Notes: generated by a model from the sequence alone, not told the origin. A stretch of 64,000 nt of DNA from Candidatus Nitrospira nitrificans (GCF_001458775.1 NZ_CZPZ01000023.1:234007-298006); one strand, 5' to 3'; positions 1 through 9,355 are shown, numbered from the stretch's first letter. Numbers and translations: made by a program.

Positions 1-84
1 CGTCCAGGGTTCCGCTGAAGACTTATAACAGGTCGCCCTTCTGAAGTATCGTTCCTTTCTCATCTTTCCCCCGTTGCGACTCTC

Positions 85-855
85 ATGGGTATGAACAAAC
101 GACGCGATAGGGATCGTTGTGACCAGGTGTTGACGGCTCGTGGATTGGTGCCGAGCCGAGACGTCGCGGTCCGGATGATTCTTGCGGGCAAGGTCAGAAG
201 CAACGGAGCAATCGTCGACAAACCGTCCAGAGTGATTCCCGTCGATGCGGCCATCGAGGTTATCGGAGATGGCCAGCCGTTCGTCAGTCGAGGAGGTGAA
301 AAACTGGAGGCCGCTCTTGATTCCTATTCAATCGCCCCGCAAGGACTGATTTGTCTCGATGTGGGATGCTCGACCGGAGGGTTCACCGATTGTTTGCTCA
401 AACGGGGGGCTGTGAAGGTCTATGCGGTTGACGTGGGCTACGGGCAATTCGATTGGCGGCTCCGACAAGATCCGCGCGTCGTGCTGAGTGAGCGGACCAA
501 CATTCGTTATCTATCTCCTTCCGCCGTCCCGGAGCCGGTTGATCTGGTCGTCATCGATGTCTCGTTTATTTCATTGACGAAGGTGCTTCCGCCCATCCTG
601 CCGTTTCTCCGCGCTCCGGCCCGCATCATCGCCTTGATCAAACCCCAATTTGAAGTAGGCAAGGGCCGAGTCGGTCGGGGCGGCGTCGTGCGTGATGACG
701 CGCAGCGAGCGGAGGTTGTTCAGAGAATCATCCAATTCGCGGCGGACAAGGGGCTGAAGACCATGGGGACCATCGCGTCTCCGATCAAAGGGAAAAAAGG
801 CAACCAGGAAATATTAGCAATCTTTGAGTACGACGCCCCGTTTCATGGTATGTAA
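85..855 (+). CDS. tlyA: TlyA-family rRNA 2'-O-methyltransferase
   Basis: Predicted S-adenosylmethionine-dependent ribosomal RNA methyltransferase of the TlyA (haemolysin A) family, 256 aa. An S4-type RNA-binding domain occupies roughly residues 10-70. The Rossmann methyltransferase domain follows, with motif I LDVGCSTGGF at 91-100, then VIDVSFISL and ALIKPQFEVG, all typical of the family. Known members 2'-O-methylate cytidines in 16S and/or 23S rRNA; the target here is inferred. ATG 85 is followed by a second in-frame ATG at 91, and either could be used. A sugar epimerase gene begins 39 bp downstream on the same strand. Confidence 0.9.
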   Translation: MGMNKRRDRDRCDQVLTARGLVPSRDVAVRMILAGKVRSNGAIVDKPSRVIPVDAAIEVIGDGQPFVSRGGEKLEAALDSYSIAPQGLICLDVGCSTGGFTDCLLKRGAVKVYAVDVGYGQFDWRLRQDPRVVLSERTNIRYLSPSAVPEPVDLVVIDVSFISLTKVLPPILPFLRAPARIIALIKPQFEVGKGRVGRGGVVRDDAQRAEVVQRIIQFAADKGLKTMGTIASPIKGKKGNQEILAIFEYDAPFHGM

Positions 856-894
856 GGATCATCGTAACGGCTGAGCGCTCATTCAGGAGGGCCA

Positions 895-1818
895 ATGAAA
901 GTACTCGTCACGGGCGGCGCAGGGTTTATCGGGTCCCATGTGGTGGACCGACTCGTTGAAGAGGGGCATCAAGTCGTCATCGTCGACAATCTGGCCACCG
1001 GCAAGCGGAAGAACGTCAATCGCGCGGCGAGTCTCTACAAGACCGACATAACCAGCTGGCGCCTGGAACGGGTGTTTCGCAATGAACGGCCCAACATCGT
1101 CCTCCACCTTGCGGCTCAGATCAATGTCCCTCGTTCGATAGCCGATCCGGTGTTCGATGCCCAGATCAATATCTTGGGGACCATGAACGTGTTGCAGCAA
1201 GCGGTTCGGTATGGTTGCCGAAAGGTCGTGTTCTCCTCATCCGGTGGAGCGATCTATGGTGAACAGGAGACATTTCCGGCGGCTGAACCTCACGCCACCA
1301 ATCCCCTCTCGCCCTATGGCATCAGTAAATTGTGCGGCGAACATTACTTGTCCTATTTCCAACGGGTGAGCGGGATTCCAGTCGTCAGCCTTCGGTATGC
1401 CAATGTCTACGGGCCGAGACAGGACCCCGATGGAGAGGCAGGGGTCATCGCCATCTTCATTCAAAAGATGTTGAACAACGAGCAGCCCATCATTCATGGA
1501 AACGGCCGTCAAACGCGTGATTTCGTCTTCGTTGATGACGTGGCGGAAGCCAACCTGGCCGCCATGGGGCAGGATGCGCACGGAGTCTATAACGTCGGAA
1601 CCGGGGTTGAGACATCCGTCAACGAGTTGTTCAGGATGCTGGCCGGGCTGACTGCTTCGAGCGTCAAGGAAGTGCATGGCCCGGCCAAAGCCGGCGAGCA
1701 GATTCGCAGTGTGGTTGATCCGTCACGGATCAAACAAGAACTGGGATGGGAGGTCAAGGTGGACCTCGCCGAAGGGCTGAAGCAGACGGTGGAATTTTTC
1801 CAAGGGAAGAGCCGCTAG
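895..1818 (+). CDS. NAD-dependent sugar epimerase/dehydratase (GalE-like)
   Basis: Extended short-chain dehydrogenase of the UDP-glucose 4-epimerase type, 307 aa, probably acting on a nucleotide sugar for cell-surface polysaccharide. The NAD-binding glycine motif GGAGFIGSH is at residues 7-15. The catalytic YGISK (Y141, K145) and the serine cluster SSSGG near 114-118 are intact. A good ribosome-binding site (CAGGAGG) lies 5-6 nt before ATG 895. The exact substrate cannot be told from sequence. It follows tlyA on the same strand and may be cotranscribed. Confidence 0.88.
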   Translation: MKVLVTGGAGFIGSHVVDRLVEEGHQVVIVDNLATGKRKNVNRAASLYKTDITSWRLERVFRNERPNIVLHLAAQINVPRSIADPVFDAQINILGTMNVLQQAVRYGCRKVVFSSSGGAIYGEQETFPAAEPHATNPLSPYGISKLCGEHYLSYFQRVSGIPVVSLRYANVYGPRQDPDGEAGVIAIFIQKMLNNEQPIIHGNGRQTRDFVFVDDVAEANLAAMGQDAHGVYNVGTGVETSVNELFRMLAGLTASSVKEVHGPAKAGEQIRSVVDPSRIKQELGWEVKVDLAEGLKQTVEFFQGKSR

Positions 1819-1924
1819 CCGCAGCTCTCCGCGCCGGCTGGCGGGACAAACCAGGCGGCGGCCGTTACGATTCCAGCCGACCCCGCCGACTCGCGACCGC
1901 CGGTGTCTTCAAGAGCTTATCCGG

Positions 1925-2245
1925 TCAGTAGCGGGGGACACTCCCATCAACTTGGGCGGACCACGCATCGATTCCGCCGATTAAATTCTTCACGTTCGAG
2001 AATCCCTGCTGCAACAGGAAACCTGTCGCGTCACCGCTTCTCATCCCATGGTGACAGTACGCGATGATCTCGGCGTTTCTGTCCAACTTGGAAAGTGAGT
2101 TGGGCAGCGTGCCGAGCGGAATGAGGATGGAGTCATCCAGCTTGGCGAGTTGGTTTTCCCAAGGTTCCCGCACATCCAGAAGCACCAATTTGTCGCCTTT
2201 ATCGAGCCGGGCCTTCAGTTCTTTGGGTGTAATGACAAAGCTCAT
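1925..2245 (-). CDS. Single-domain rhodanese-like protein
   Basis: A 106-aa protein consisting of one rhodanese domain. The active-site cysteine is C64 in YCHHGMRSG, and the family motif LLDVREPWE is at 22-30. Such proteins carry sulfur as a persulfide or pass it between partners; the partner here is unknown. It lies on the opposite strand to the upstream epimerase and convergent with it. The aat gene is upstream on the same strand, 109 bp away, so the two may share a transcript. Confidence 0.85.
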   Translation of the reverse strand: MSFVITPKELKARLDKGDKLVLLDVREPWENQLAKLDDSILIPLGTLPNSLSKLDRNAEIIAYCHHGMRSGDATGFLLQQGFSNVKNLIGGIDAWSAQVDGSVPRY

Positions 2246-2354
2246 GTAATGTCCCTCCTCATGACTAGGACGAAATCATAAGCGACCGAGGAAAAGGCTG
2301 TCAAATGCAGTTCGCTCCGCAAGGATAACGCGCCCTGTTTCTTTCCTCCATGAT

Positions 2355-3047
2355 TCACACTGTTTCGAATGTCCACCGTCCCTGCCGATCGGGAAGGGTG
2401 AGCGCCTGGTTGAGATGTCTCATGAAGACTGATCGTGGAATTTCTTCCGCGCCGAACCGGCTGACATGGGGAGAAAACTGCTGGCAATCGATGAGGGAAA
2501 AGTTCCAGGCCTGAAGCTGCTTGACGAGCTTCACGAGCGCTACTTTGGATGCATCATCGACTCTGGTGAACATTGACTCGGCAAAGAAGGCGCCTCCGAT
2601 CGCCACGCCATACAGTCCGCCGACCAGACGACCGTCCTGCCATGTCTCCACGGAATGGGCATAGCCGAGCTCGTGCAAACTGGTATAGGCGTCCAGCATA
2701 TCTCCGGTAATCCAAGTGCCTCCCTCTGGATATTGCGGGCGCGGTCCCGCGCACTGTTCCATGACATGCCGAAAGCTGGTATCGAGCGTGACGGAGAAGA
2801 AGCATGAGCGAAGGCTCCGCTTGAGGCTGCGCGAGACATGGAGTTTGTCGGGGATCAGCACGGCGCGAGGGTCAGGCGACCACCAGAGAATGGGTTGATC
2901 GTCGTTGTACCAGGGAAAGATGCCTTGCCGATAGGCCTCGAGTAGCCGCTCTGGTCGGAGATCACCCCCTACCGCGAGGAGACCGTCTGGGGATGCCCGA
3001 TCAACCGGGGGGAAACGAAGATCGTAGCGATTCAAACGAACCATCAC
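2355..3047 (-). CDS. aat: Leucyl/phenylalanyl-tRNA--protein transferase
   Basis: Aat adds Leu or Phe to N-terminal Arg or Lys of proteins, marking them for ClpAP degradation by the N-end rule. At 230 aa it has the usual family length. Recognisable blocks are LLAVGGDL, GIFPWY, WWSPDPRAVL, GTWITGDM, HSVETWQ and GGAFFAESMF, in the family order. ATG 3047 is followed directly by a second ATG. About 165 bp further upstream lies the left end of an IS481-type element, which may separate the gene from older upstream sequence. Confidence 0.92.
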   Translation of the reverse strand: MMVRLNRYDLRFPPVDRASPDGLLAVGGDLRPERLLEAYRQGIFPWYNDDQPILWWSPDPRAVLIPDKLHVSRSLKRSLRSCFFSVTLDTSFRHVMEQCAGPRPQYPEGGTWITGDMLDAYTSLHELGYAHSVETWQDGRLVGGLYGVAIGGAFFAESMFTRVDDASKVALVKLVKQLQAWNFSLIDCQQFSPHVSRFGAEEIPRSVFMRHLNQALTLPDRQGRWTFETV

Positions 3048-3211
3048 CTCGTACGATACGTGAAGCGAAGCGAAAAGACTATGTCGATGGAACAGATGGG
3101 CCTGGACCCGGCAGAACGCAACGGGCTACTCGCGTGAGTCTATTGGAAGTCTTACGATGGGAGCATACGCAAGACGATCACTGTCACTGAACAACAGAAT
3201 CAATGATCAAG

Positions 3212-4359
3212 TGTAAGTGCTAGAACTTAATCTGACAGTCCGGTAGAGTCCTCGCCTTCACGAAAGGAGTGCGGACGATGACCACCGAACAGAAAATTAT
3301 CCGGGCGAAGGTTGGCGTGTTGGAATTGGCGAAACAATTGGGCAATGTGTCGAAGGCCTGTCAACTGATGGGGTATAGCCGCGACAGCTTCTATCGGTTC
3401 AAGGAGCTCTATGAGACCGGCGGTGAGGCGGCGCTGCAGGAGATCTCCCGCCAGAAGCCCCTCCTGAAGAATCGCGTGTCGGCGGAGGTGGAGCAGGCGG
3501 TTGTGCAGAGGGCGATCGAGCAACCCGCCTGGGGGCAACTACGCGTCGCCAATGAACTCCGCAAACAGGCACTCACGATCTCCCCTGCGGGCGTCCGGTG
3601 TATCTGGCTCCGGCATGACCTGGAGACGATGCGGAAACGGTTGAAGGCGCTGGAGGCGAAGGTGGCCCAAGAGGGGCTGGTGCTCACAGAGGCTCAGGTC
3701 GTGGCGCTGGAGAAGGCGAAGGCGGACAAAGAAGCGCATGGCGAATTCGAGAGCGAGTGTCCGGGCTACTGCGGCGCCCAAGACACCTTCTACGTAGGGA
3801 CGCTCAAGGGCGTCGGGCGCATCTATCAGCAGACGTTCATTGACACCTACAGCAAGATGGGGTTCGCGAAGCTGTATGACCGGAAAATGCCGGTCACGGC
3901 TGCCGATCTCCTGAATGATCGGGTGCTGCCGTTCTTCGAAGCGCACGAAATCCCGCTGAACCGCGTCCTGACCGACCGCGGGACCGAGTACTGTGGGGCA
4001 CCTGAGCGCCATGAGTATGAACTGTACCTGGCCGTGGAGAACATTGATCACACCCGGACCAAGACACGGCATCCCCAAACGAATGGGATCTGCGAGCGCT
4101 TCCACAAGACGATGTTGAACGAGTTCTATCGCGTCGCGTTCCGGAAGAAGATCTATCGGACGCTGGAGGAGTTGCAGGCCGATCTCGATGTCTGGATGGA
4201 CGAATACAACCAGCAGCGACCACATCAAGGCCGTTGGTGTTATGGCAAGACCCCGATGCACACGTTCCTGGACAGTGTGCCCTTGGCGAAGGAAAAAATC
4301 CTAGCGGCGTAAACCCGGTGAGGACTCGCTGTCTGTCCGATGAAGTCTTGACTTATACA
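3212..4359 (+). mobile_element. IS481-type insertion sequence with 7-bp target duplication
   Basis: The element is bounded by imperfect inverted repeats of about 29 bp. The left end starts TGTAAGTGCTAGAACTT at 3212. The right end, read inward from 4359, starts TGTATAAGTCAAGACTT. Directly outside both ends is the same heptamer GATCAAG (3205-3211 and 4360-4366), a perfect target-site duplication. It carries one intact transposase gene. The intact ends, gene and duplication suggest a fairly recent insertion. Confidence 0.9.
3278..4312 (+). CDS. IS481-family DDE transposase
   Basis: Transposase of 344 aa with an N-terminal helix-turn-helix ([20 protein letters not shown]) and a C-terminal integrase (rve) catalytic core. 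Candidate acidic residues are D in GAQDTF, D in LTDRGTEY and E in GICERFHKT, in the right order for a DDE enzyme. The end motif NQQRPHQGR is typical of the family. ATG 3278 is preferred to GTG 3269 because AAAGGAG sits 8 nt before it. The frame is intact, so the element may still be active. Confidence 0.9.
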   Translation: MTTEQKIIRAKVGVLELAKQLGNVSKACQLMGYSRDSFYRFKELYETGGEAALQEISRQKPLLKNRVSAEVEQAVVQRAIEQPAWGQLRVANELRKQALTISPAGVRCIWLRHDLETMRKRLKALEAKVAQEGLVLTEAQVVALEKAKADKEAHGEFESECPGYCGAQDTFYVGTLKGVGRIYQQTFIDTYSKMGFAKLYDRKMPVTAADLLNDRVLPFFEAHEIPLNRVLTDRGTEYCGAPERHEYELYLAVENIDHTRTKTRHPQTNGICERFHKTMLNEFYRVAFRKKIYRTLEELQADLDVWMDEYNQQRPHQGRWCYGKTPMHTFLDSVPLAKEKILAA

Positions 4360-4467
4360 GATCAAGCCCAGATGGCTTATGCCGATCTGCATAAAAACCC
4401 GTCATACATGGTCGCCCAGCCGCCACTCATTGAAACGGCAGCAGCTAAGGAGTATTGTTCGCGGACA

Positions 4468-4854
4468 ATGCCAGGCCCCGCGCGAACCGGCGTTCTGATC
4501 TACGCGAAGAACCTCCTGGCGGTTTCCGCCTTCTATGAGAAGGTCTTGGGCGCCAAGGTGCTACACGCAGACCACGAACACAGAGTGCTCCAGTCTCCGG
4601 ACGTCCAGCTCATCATCCACGCAATCCCCGAGCAGCATAGCAGCTCAATTGCTATTCAAGTACCGCCGGTGGCGCGCGAAGAGCAGGCCATCAAACCTTT
4701 CTTCACCGTTGAGAGTCTGGCGGCAGCAGAACGAATTGCTGAGCAGTGTGGAGGCAGGGTCTGGGGTCCCGTTTGGCCAGGCCCAGGGATCCAAGTGCGC
4801 AATGTTTGCGACCCGGAAGGCAACATCTTGCATTTGCGCGGAAGTGCAGCCTAA
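4468..4854 (+). CDS. VOC-family (glyoxalase/bleomycin resistance-like) protein
   Basis: A 128-aa protein with one vicinal-oxygen-chelate module. It has the early AFYEKVLG motif and the closing CDPEGNILHLRG motif. Family members are metal-dependent lyases, dioxygenases or drug-binding proteins; the substrate is not predictable here. The frame stays open upstream to the edge of the IS481 element. If the IS and one copy of its duplication are removed, the frame continues back to ATG 3157, so the native start may have been lost. ATG 4468 is a conservative start at the domain boundary. Confidence 0.7.
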   Translation: MPGPARTGVLIYAKNLLAVSAFYEKVLGAKVLHADHEHRVLQSPDVQLIIHAIPEQHSSSIAIQVPPVAREEQAIKPFFTVESLAAAERIAEQCGGRVWGPVWPGPGIQVRNVCDPEGNILHLRGSAA

Positions 4855-4990
4855 ACCTTCGCCCGAGCCGACTCTCACCGGCGTGACGCTCGCTGATCAG
4901 CTCAAAACTAAGCGTTCGCATATAAGCGATACGCGCAAACCGGCTATCGTGAATAATGCGGAGAGAATGAGTTCGACGACATTACCCGTA

Positions 4991-5016
4991 CCGGAGCCGT
5001 TTGGACACGGCTCCGG
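4991..5016. terminator. Strong GC-rich hairpin, possible bidirectional terminator
   Basis: A perfect 10-bp stem, CCGGAGCCGT with ACGGCTCCGG, has a 6-nt loop. It lies between the VOC gene (+) and the small membrane protein gene (-), which converge here. There is no clear T-run, so termination is inferred from position and stem strength only. I see no gene in 4855-5087. Confidence 0.4.
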
Positions 5017-5087
5017 CCGGTCCTCCCGTCCTAGCGGCAGGCACTCGCTTCCTCACACTCCACTTGCGACAATTCACTCCTAACTGC

Positions 5088-5216
5088 TCATCCCATGAAA
5101 CCGCCGGACAGGAGCGCAAATGCAATGATACCGATAAAAAGCGCGGCATACAGATACACCCATCCCGGCTCGTGTGTGAGGTCGTCCTTTACGTCCTTTA
5201 AGTGCAAGTCACTCAT
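5088..5216 (-). CDS. Small single-pass membrane protein (42 aa)
   Basis: A 42-aa reading frame too short for usual gene callers. It starts MSDLHLKDVKDD and has one hydrophobic segment (about residues 19-37, WVYLYAALFIGIIAFALL). A strong ribosome-binding site, AAGGAGGTG, lies just upstream of ATG 5216. The charged N-terminus followed by one helix suggests a small inner-membrane protein. Function is unknown. The next gene upstream on the same strand encodes a YtxH-type protein, which fits a stress-response setting. Confidence 0.65.
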   Translation of the reverse strand: MSDLHLKDVKDDLTHEPGWVYLYAALFIGIIAFALLSGGFMG

Positions 5217-5362
5217 AAAAGCACCTCCTTGTTGTGAAACCTCCTATTCCGTAAAGAGTGTTTGGACCGTCCTCCATGTTTGTTCCATGCTAATAAGCGG
5301 AACATTCCTTCGCTATCGCCCGGAAGATTGAATTTGCAGTACACCGAATGGGTGAGGGGACG

Positions 5363-5746
5363 TTAACGCCCTGCCTCGCGGACCACGTCTTGTGCGTGTT
5401 TGGCAAATTCCTTGGCCGCACGTCCGCCGTCCTTCACGGCTTCCTGTCCTTGCTGTGCCCCTTGTTTCGCAAACTCTTTGGCGGCCCGTCCCGCACCCTG
5501 GACGACCTCTTCCCCTTTGTCATAATATTTCTTCCCTCGTTCCACCACGGTATCCAATGCCTCCTCACCCTTATTCATTACATCCTCCTTCGCGCGATCG
5601 GCATAGTTGCGCAACCTGCCGCGTAGCTCTGAGCCGGATTGCGGAGCAAGCAGCAGAGCCACCCCAGCCCCAATCAACGCGCCCGTCATAAAGGTGGAGC
5701 ATCCCGAAGAGTTCCCCCTTTCAGCATCATAATTTTTGCCGCGCAT
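5363..5746 (-). CDS. YtxH-domain stress protein
   Basis: A 127-aa protein with one membrane-associated glycine/alanine-rich segment near residues 20-36 (MTGALIGAGVALLLAP) and then a long charged, Lys/Glu/Ala-rich region. The AP-x-SG-x-ELR motif after the helix is typical of the YtxH family, often linked to general stress. The tail contains two AKEFAK repeats within similar GRAAKEFAK segments (about residues 87-95 and 108-116). A clear AGGAGGAC ribosome-binding site precedes ATG 5746. Molecular role is unknown. Confidence 0.75.
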   Translation of the reverse strand: MRGKNYDAERGNSSGCSTFMTGALIGAGVALLLAPQSGSELRGRLRNYADRAKEDVMNKGEEALDTVVERGKKYYDKGEEVVQGAGRAAKEFAKQGAQQGQEAVKDGGRAAKEFAKHAQDVVREAGR

Positions 5747-5926
5747 GCTATCGTCCTCCTTCAGTGGTCTACAGAATGTTAAATCGTGGGTGCCTATGAT
5801 TTTGACGACTGTTCGCCTATGAACGTACTCGGTAAATTCTAGCGAAGCTTAGCGTGCGTAAATACTGGGACAACATATAGGGCAAGAGGCCAACGATGCC
5901 ACGTACCCATCATTGGCGATCGTCGA

Positions 5927-7501
5927 TTACGCGCTCTTCCTGCGTTGCCCTTCCAGCCCTGGCAGCACCGCCTCAAAAAATGCATTTTGAAAGAGGGTGA
6001 CGACCAGTTCCCACGTACTCGCCTGCGGGTCCTTGACAGGTCCCGACACGTTGGTTTTCGTGGCTACCTCCTCTCTGGGACTATTTTTGAGGAGCGCCGC
6101 CGCCGCATTCACGGTCTTTTCGAAAATCTTTTGCAGGAGGCCTTTGTCCTGATCCTGAACGGCATCGTAGGCTTTGACATCTTTGAAGAGCGGTTTGAGA
6201 TACCCGTTCACCTTGTCGTCTTTGACCCTCATTTCGCTATAGACGGAGAACACGCCTGACGCGACATCGAGACCGCCGTGGGCCCGCAGCAGCTGATTGA
6301 AGGTTTTAACGGGGGTTTTGCGAATTGTCACATTCAGGTCAAAGTCGGGCGATTGCGTCTCCGGTCGAAATGCGCCCGAGATCCGGGTGTCGCCGGATCC
6401 CATCAACAGGCCCGTCAACTTGACTACCGCCGTCCCTTCCGACAGCTGGTTGCTCCAGTTCTCGAGCTCGATAGCCGTATCCGCTATATACACTCTATAA
6501 GAAGGGTTGGTGGCTGCATTGATGAATCCGAACTCGCTCTTTTCAATCGTGCCTCGATCGATATGGATCTGAAGCGTCGGATGATCGGAAGCTTCCTCCG
6601 CAGCCCGGGCCACCTTTTTGCCGGTGTCTTTCTCTTTCTGCTGAGTTTTGGTGGAATGGACAAAATCTGCCTTCAGGTCTTGTAAGGAAAAGGTGGTTAA
6701 TCGAACCCGCTGGACCGTGGGAGCGTATTCCACATGTCCTTTTGCGGATAGCATTCCTTCAGCGACATGCACCTGTCGTTGGGCCGTGAGGGGGGCCAAA
6801 TCTTCAAGGGGAATATCAGTGAGGGTTACGTCCGCATTCACCGCTGGGACGGGTTCAGCAAAGAAATCGGCCTGGCCGTCGAGGTCGAAGCGCCCCTTCT
6901 CAAACACCACCATGTCGATCTTTATGTGGGAGGGATATTGAAAGGGCGCCGAGCGCACATTGCGGATGTTCTCGGCTTTCACATTCAACTCGGTAATATG
7001 GAGCGGTTTAGTGGTGTCATTCTCACGATAGGTCACTTCGCCGTTTGTAATGCGGACTTCATTAACCTGGACTTCATGCATGGCAAAGAGGGCTTCCTGC
7101 CAACTCTGTTTCTGCTCCGGTGATGCGTCCACTTCCTTCGCGGCCTGCGTCCGAGTGGCGTGAATCACCGGCTTCTCGATCACCTGATCGGTCACGACGC
7201 GGCCGGAGAGCAAGGCGCTCCACTGGAGACTGCTCTGTATCTTCGCGATCGCGGCCAGCGGCGGCTCGGGATGATCCTTTTGGCTCACCGTAATGTCTTT
7301 GAGCTCCACGGACAAGCTGTACGGATGCAAGTCGAGAGCCCCAAGATGGACAATATAAGCCGGTAGACGATGATTCATCTCCCGCTCGGCATAGGCTCGC
7401 AGCGGCTCGTCGATAAAGGACAGGGCCACGGTCATCATGATGACAAGAGCCAGCGGCACTGCCACCCACCAGAGCCATTTTGGCATGGACGAGATCTTCA
7501 T
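5927..7501 (-). CDS. DUF748 (AsmA-like) envelope protein
   Basis: Large protein anchored by one N-terminal membrane segment (WLWWVAVPLALVIMMTVALS), with the rest predicted periplasmic. The early block (AEREMNHRLPAYIVHLGALD, LSVELKDITV) resembles DUF748 proteins, relatives of AsmA that are linked to envelope lipid transport or outer-membrane assembly. ATG 7501 (524 aa) is chosen because it places the start just before the membrane segment. An in-frame ATG at 7540 would add 13 residues. No convincing ribosome-binding site distinguishes them. Confidence 0.75.
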   Translation of the reverse strand: MKISSMPKWLWWVAVPLALVIMMTVALSFIDEPLRAYAEREMNHRLPAYIVHLGALDLHPYSLSVELKDITVSQKDHPEPPLAAIAKIQSSLQWSALLSGRVVTDQVIEKPVIHATRTQAAKEVDASPEQKQSWQEALFAMHEVQVNEVRITNGEVTYRENDTTKPLHITELNVKAENIRNVRSAPFQYPSHIKIDMVVFEKGRFDLDGQADFFAEPVPAVNADVTLTDIPLEDLAPLTAQRQVHVAEGMLSAKGHVEYAPTVQRVRLTTFSLQDLKADFVHSTKTQQKEKDTGKKVARAAEEASDHPTLQIHIDRGTIEKSEFGFINAATNPSYRVYIADTAIELENWSNQLSEGTAVVKLTGLLMGSGDTRISGAFRPETQSPDFDLNVTIRKTPVKTFNQLLRAHGGLDVASGVFSVYSEMRVKDDKVNGYLKPLFKDVKAYDAVQDQDKGLLQKIFEKTVNAAAALLKNSPREEVATKTNVSGPVKDPQASTWELVVTLFQNAFFEAVLPGLEGQRRKSA

Positions 7502-7903
7502 AGCGGTTGTGTATGAGTCTGCGTGGGGGCGGGGCCGCAATGAACTGGGAAGACCCCTGATATTTAACCGATGAGGTGAGGGGCGTTATTGTGTGGATTG
7601 TTCACCAGAGGACTGACGGACTATACGGACACAAAAATTCTCTTTTGGTTCTCAGTGAACGCCATTACGAAGAAAAACGCTCGCCACGATCGCTTATGGG
7701 CAAGTATCACGGCGCGTTTTGATGGGTCTTGACTTCAAAAAGTTTGACATTATTAAGCGCCATTGACACGCTGGACTGGATGGACATAGCGGAGGGCTCA
7801 CTGTCTTGGCCAGCTATTATAGCGGTCTACTCCGGCCCTTCACGCAATCCTTCGTTCCAGCTCATTTCAATAATCATTTTTTACATTCACAGGAGGTAGG
7901 GCT
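7502..7903. other. Intergenic stretch without recognisable gene
   Basis: About 400 bp between the DUF748 gene and an Hsp20-like fragment. I see only short unconnected reading frames. A TTGACA-like hexamer occurs within AGTTTGACATTATTAAG near 7742-7756, but I cannot define a full promoter. Confidence 0.5.
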
Positions 7904-8086
7904 ATGTCTTGGGAAAACCAACTGCCTGTCTTGTTTTCTAACCGATCGGTCGAGTCGCAGATTGATCGTCTGCTGAATGACGCAATCCACTCTGTCAATG
8001 GGTGGTCGCAATCATGGAGCCCAGCCTGCACATTACCACCCTGGCTGATTGTGGCCCCTTTCATGGGGACAGTATTCATACTATGA
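7904..8086 (+). pseudogene. Truncated small heat-shock protein (Hsp20-like) N-terminus
   Basis: A 60-codon frame with a strong AGGAGGTAGGG ribosome-binding site. It starts MSWENQLPVLF and includes SQIDRLLNDAI and WSQSWSPAC, a pattern like the N-terminal arm of Hsp20 chaperones, where a W-x-P-A-C/D segment leads into the alpha-crystallin domain. The crystallin domain itself is absent and the frame drifts into unrelated sequence. I infer a decayed gene; a short orphan peptide is the alternative. Confidence 0.4.
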
Positions 8087-8178
8087 GAGGCTTATAGGAA
8101 TGAAGATCCCACGCTCGCGTTCTCGCTGCCGGAGGCACGGTAGAAGGAGGGCGCGGCAAGCCATTCTGGTGGCGAATC

Positions 8179-8832
8179 ATGATCGCACATGCTGTTCTGA
8201 TTGCAGAAAATGGTTATGGCACGATCAACAGTCTCTCTTGTCTGTTGTTCGACCACATTGGCAACATCGCCATCAGCACGTGTGCTTCCGCTGAGGAGCT
8301 CCCTCCTAAGTTCGAGAGTTTGTCTTATGATACCGTTGTACTAAACCCCCTATTTCTTCCCGCCTATCGCTCCATTCAAAAGAAAAAGAATCAGTTGCTC
8401 GCGCCTCTTCTCCTGACCGTCTGTCAAAGGGACCTCTCGGTGGCCCATGCTGCGCTTGAGGGGGACGTGTTTGATCTGATCGCCAAACCTTTCATGCCCC
8501 ACGAAGTCACTCAAACGGTCCGACTGGCGCTCTGGCAAAACCAGTGGCTGAGATTGCTCGCTTCTAAACAGCGGGCGGTCGCCCAGTTCCGGCAACATAT
8601 GGAGGCGTTTCCTCATGGAAAGGCGGAAGGGGAATTTGCACGCGATCTGGATGCATTCGATCGTGCCTTCCAAGCCATGCAGTCTGATATGCGATTGCTC
8701 GTGAGTAATGAGAATGAACGGGATCTCTTCGATATAGCAGTTTTAGTGGAACAGCGTGCGAGACAACAGGCATTGGACAGACTTCTCAGGCTCAATCTGT
8801 ATAAGGACAGTCTGACACAGGAAGCTTCATAG
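8179..8832 (+). CDS. Response-regulator-like protein with degenerate receiver
   Basis: A 217-aa protein whose first 120 residues follow a receiver-domain pattern: AHAVLIAENGYGT, then YDTVVLNP, then a late LIAKPF with the conserved Lys-Pro. The place of the phospho-accepting Asp is taken by Asn in VVLNP, so phosphorylation is unlikely. The C-terminal half is helical and charged with no recognised DNA-binding domain. It may be an atypical or signal-independent regulator. There is no adjacent kinase gene, and most neighbours are gene fragments. Confidence 0.6.
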   Translation: MIAHAVLIAENGYGTINSLSCLLFDHIGNIAISTCASAEELPPKFESLSYDTVVLNPLFLPAYRSIQKKKNQLLAPLLLTVCQRDLSVAHAALEGDVFDLIAKPFMPHEVTQTVRLALWQNQWLRLLASKQRAVAQFRQHMEAFPHGKAEGEFARDLDAFDRAFQAMQSDMRLLVSNENERDLFDIAVLVEQRARQQALDRLLRLNLYKDSLTQEAS

Positions 8833-9009
8833 TCATTCGCCGCACTGGGATCGATGGAAAAATCGGACAAGGCTCGGTCCTGATGGTTCGCCTACTTTTA
8901 GGGTTTACTTTTCAAAGACTGAGGAACGTTGCCCCCCGATGCCCGCCGCCGTTCGTGCCGGATGCCATTATTCAGTGCATCCAGCCATATCCGTCATCAT
9001 TGGCGATGG

Positions 9010-9310
9010 ACCAGAGTAATCCGCGCAAGGTCTGGGCGTTTCTCGCCGCCTTGCCAGGTAGTGATTGTTGAAATAACCATAGGTGTTCTTCACGCCTTTT
9101 TTAGTAAGGCCTGTGATCACCGGAGCTCATATTTCAGCTCCTCGTCCCTGTATTCATAGTCGTAACGCTGATCCCATGAAGCCTTGCCCTCCCATATTAC
9201 TTTGTTCTGGCCGTTGAAGCGGACATAAGCGATATCGGAAGTCGCCTCAATGCGGCTGGAGGGAAGGTTTTGACCTACAGCATGTCCATGATGCAGTAGC
9301 CGGCGTTCTC
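9010..9310 (-). pseudogene. DUF72 (YecE-like) gene remnant, frameshifted
   Basis: Read on the minus strand, one frame gives SDIAYVRFNGQN and WDQRYDYEYRDEEL and then stops. A second frame continues with TKKGVKNTYGYFNNHYLA. The two pieces together match the C-terminal half of DUF72 proteins, whose hallmarks are a YVRFHG-like strand and a YVYFNNH motif. The N-terminal half is missing. The right-hand (5') side is close to an IS630-type element at 9356, which may have taken part in the loss. The other part of 8833-9355 shows nothing further. Confidence 0.65.
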
Positions 9311-9355
9311 TACTGAGAGGTATGCTTGGCCGCTGACAAGGGACCTGACTAGTTA

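Noticed and set aside
3539..4261. Minus-strand frame of 240 codons inside the IS481-type transposase
   Set aside because: Antisense shadow of a clear transposase gene.
5001..5331. Plus-strand short frames over 5001-5331
   Set aside because: They lie antisense to a better-supported 42-aa minus-strand gene with a strong ribosome-binding site.
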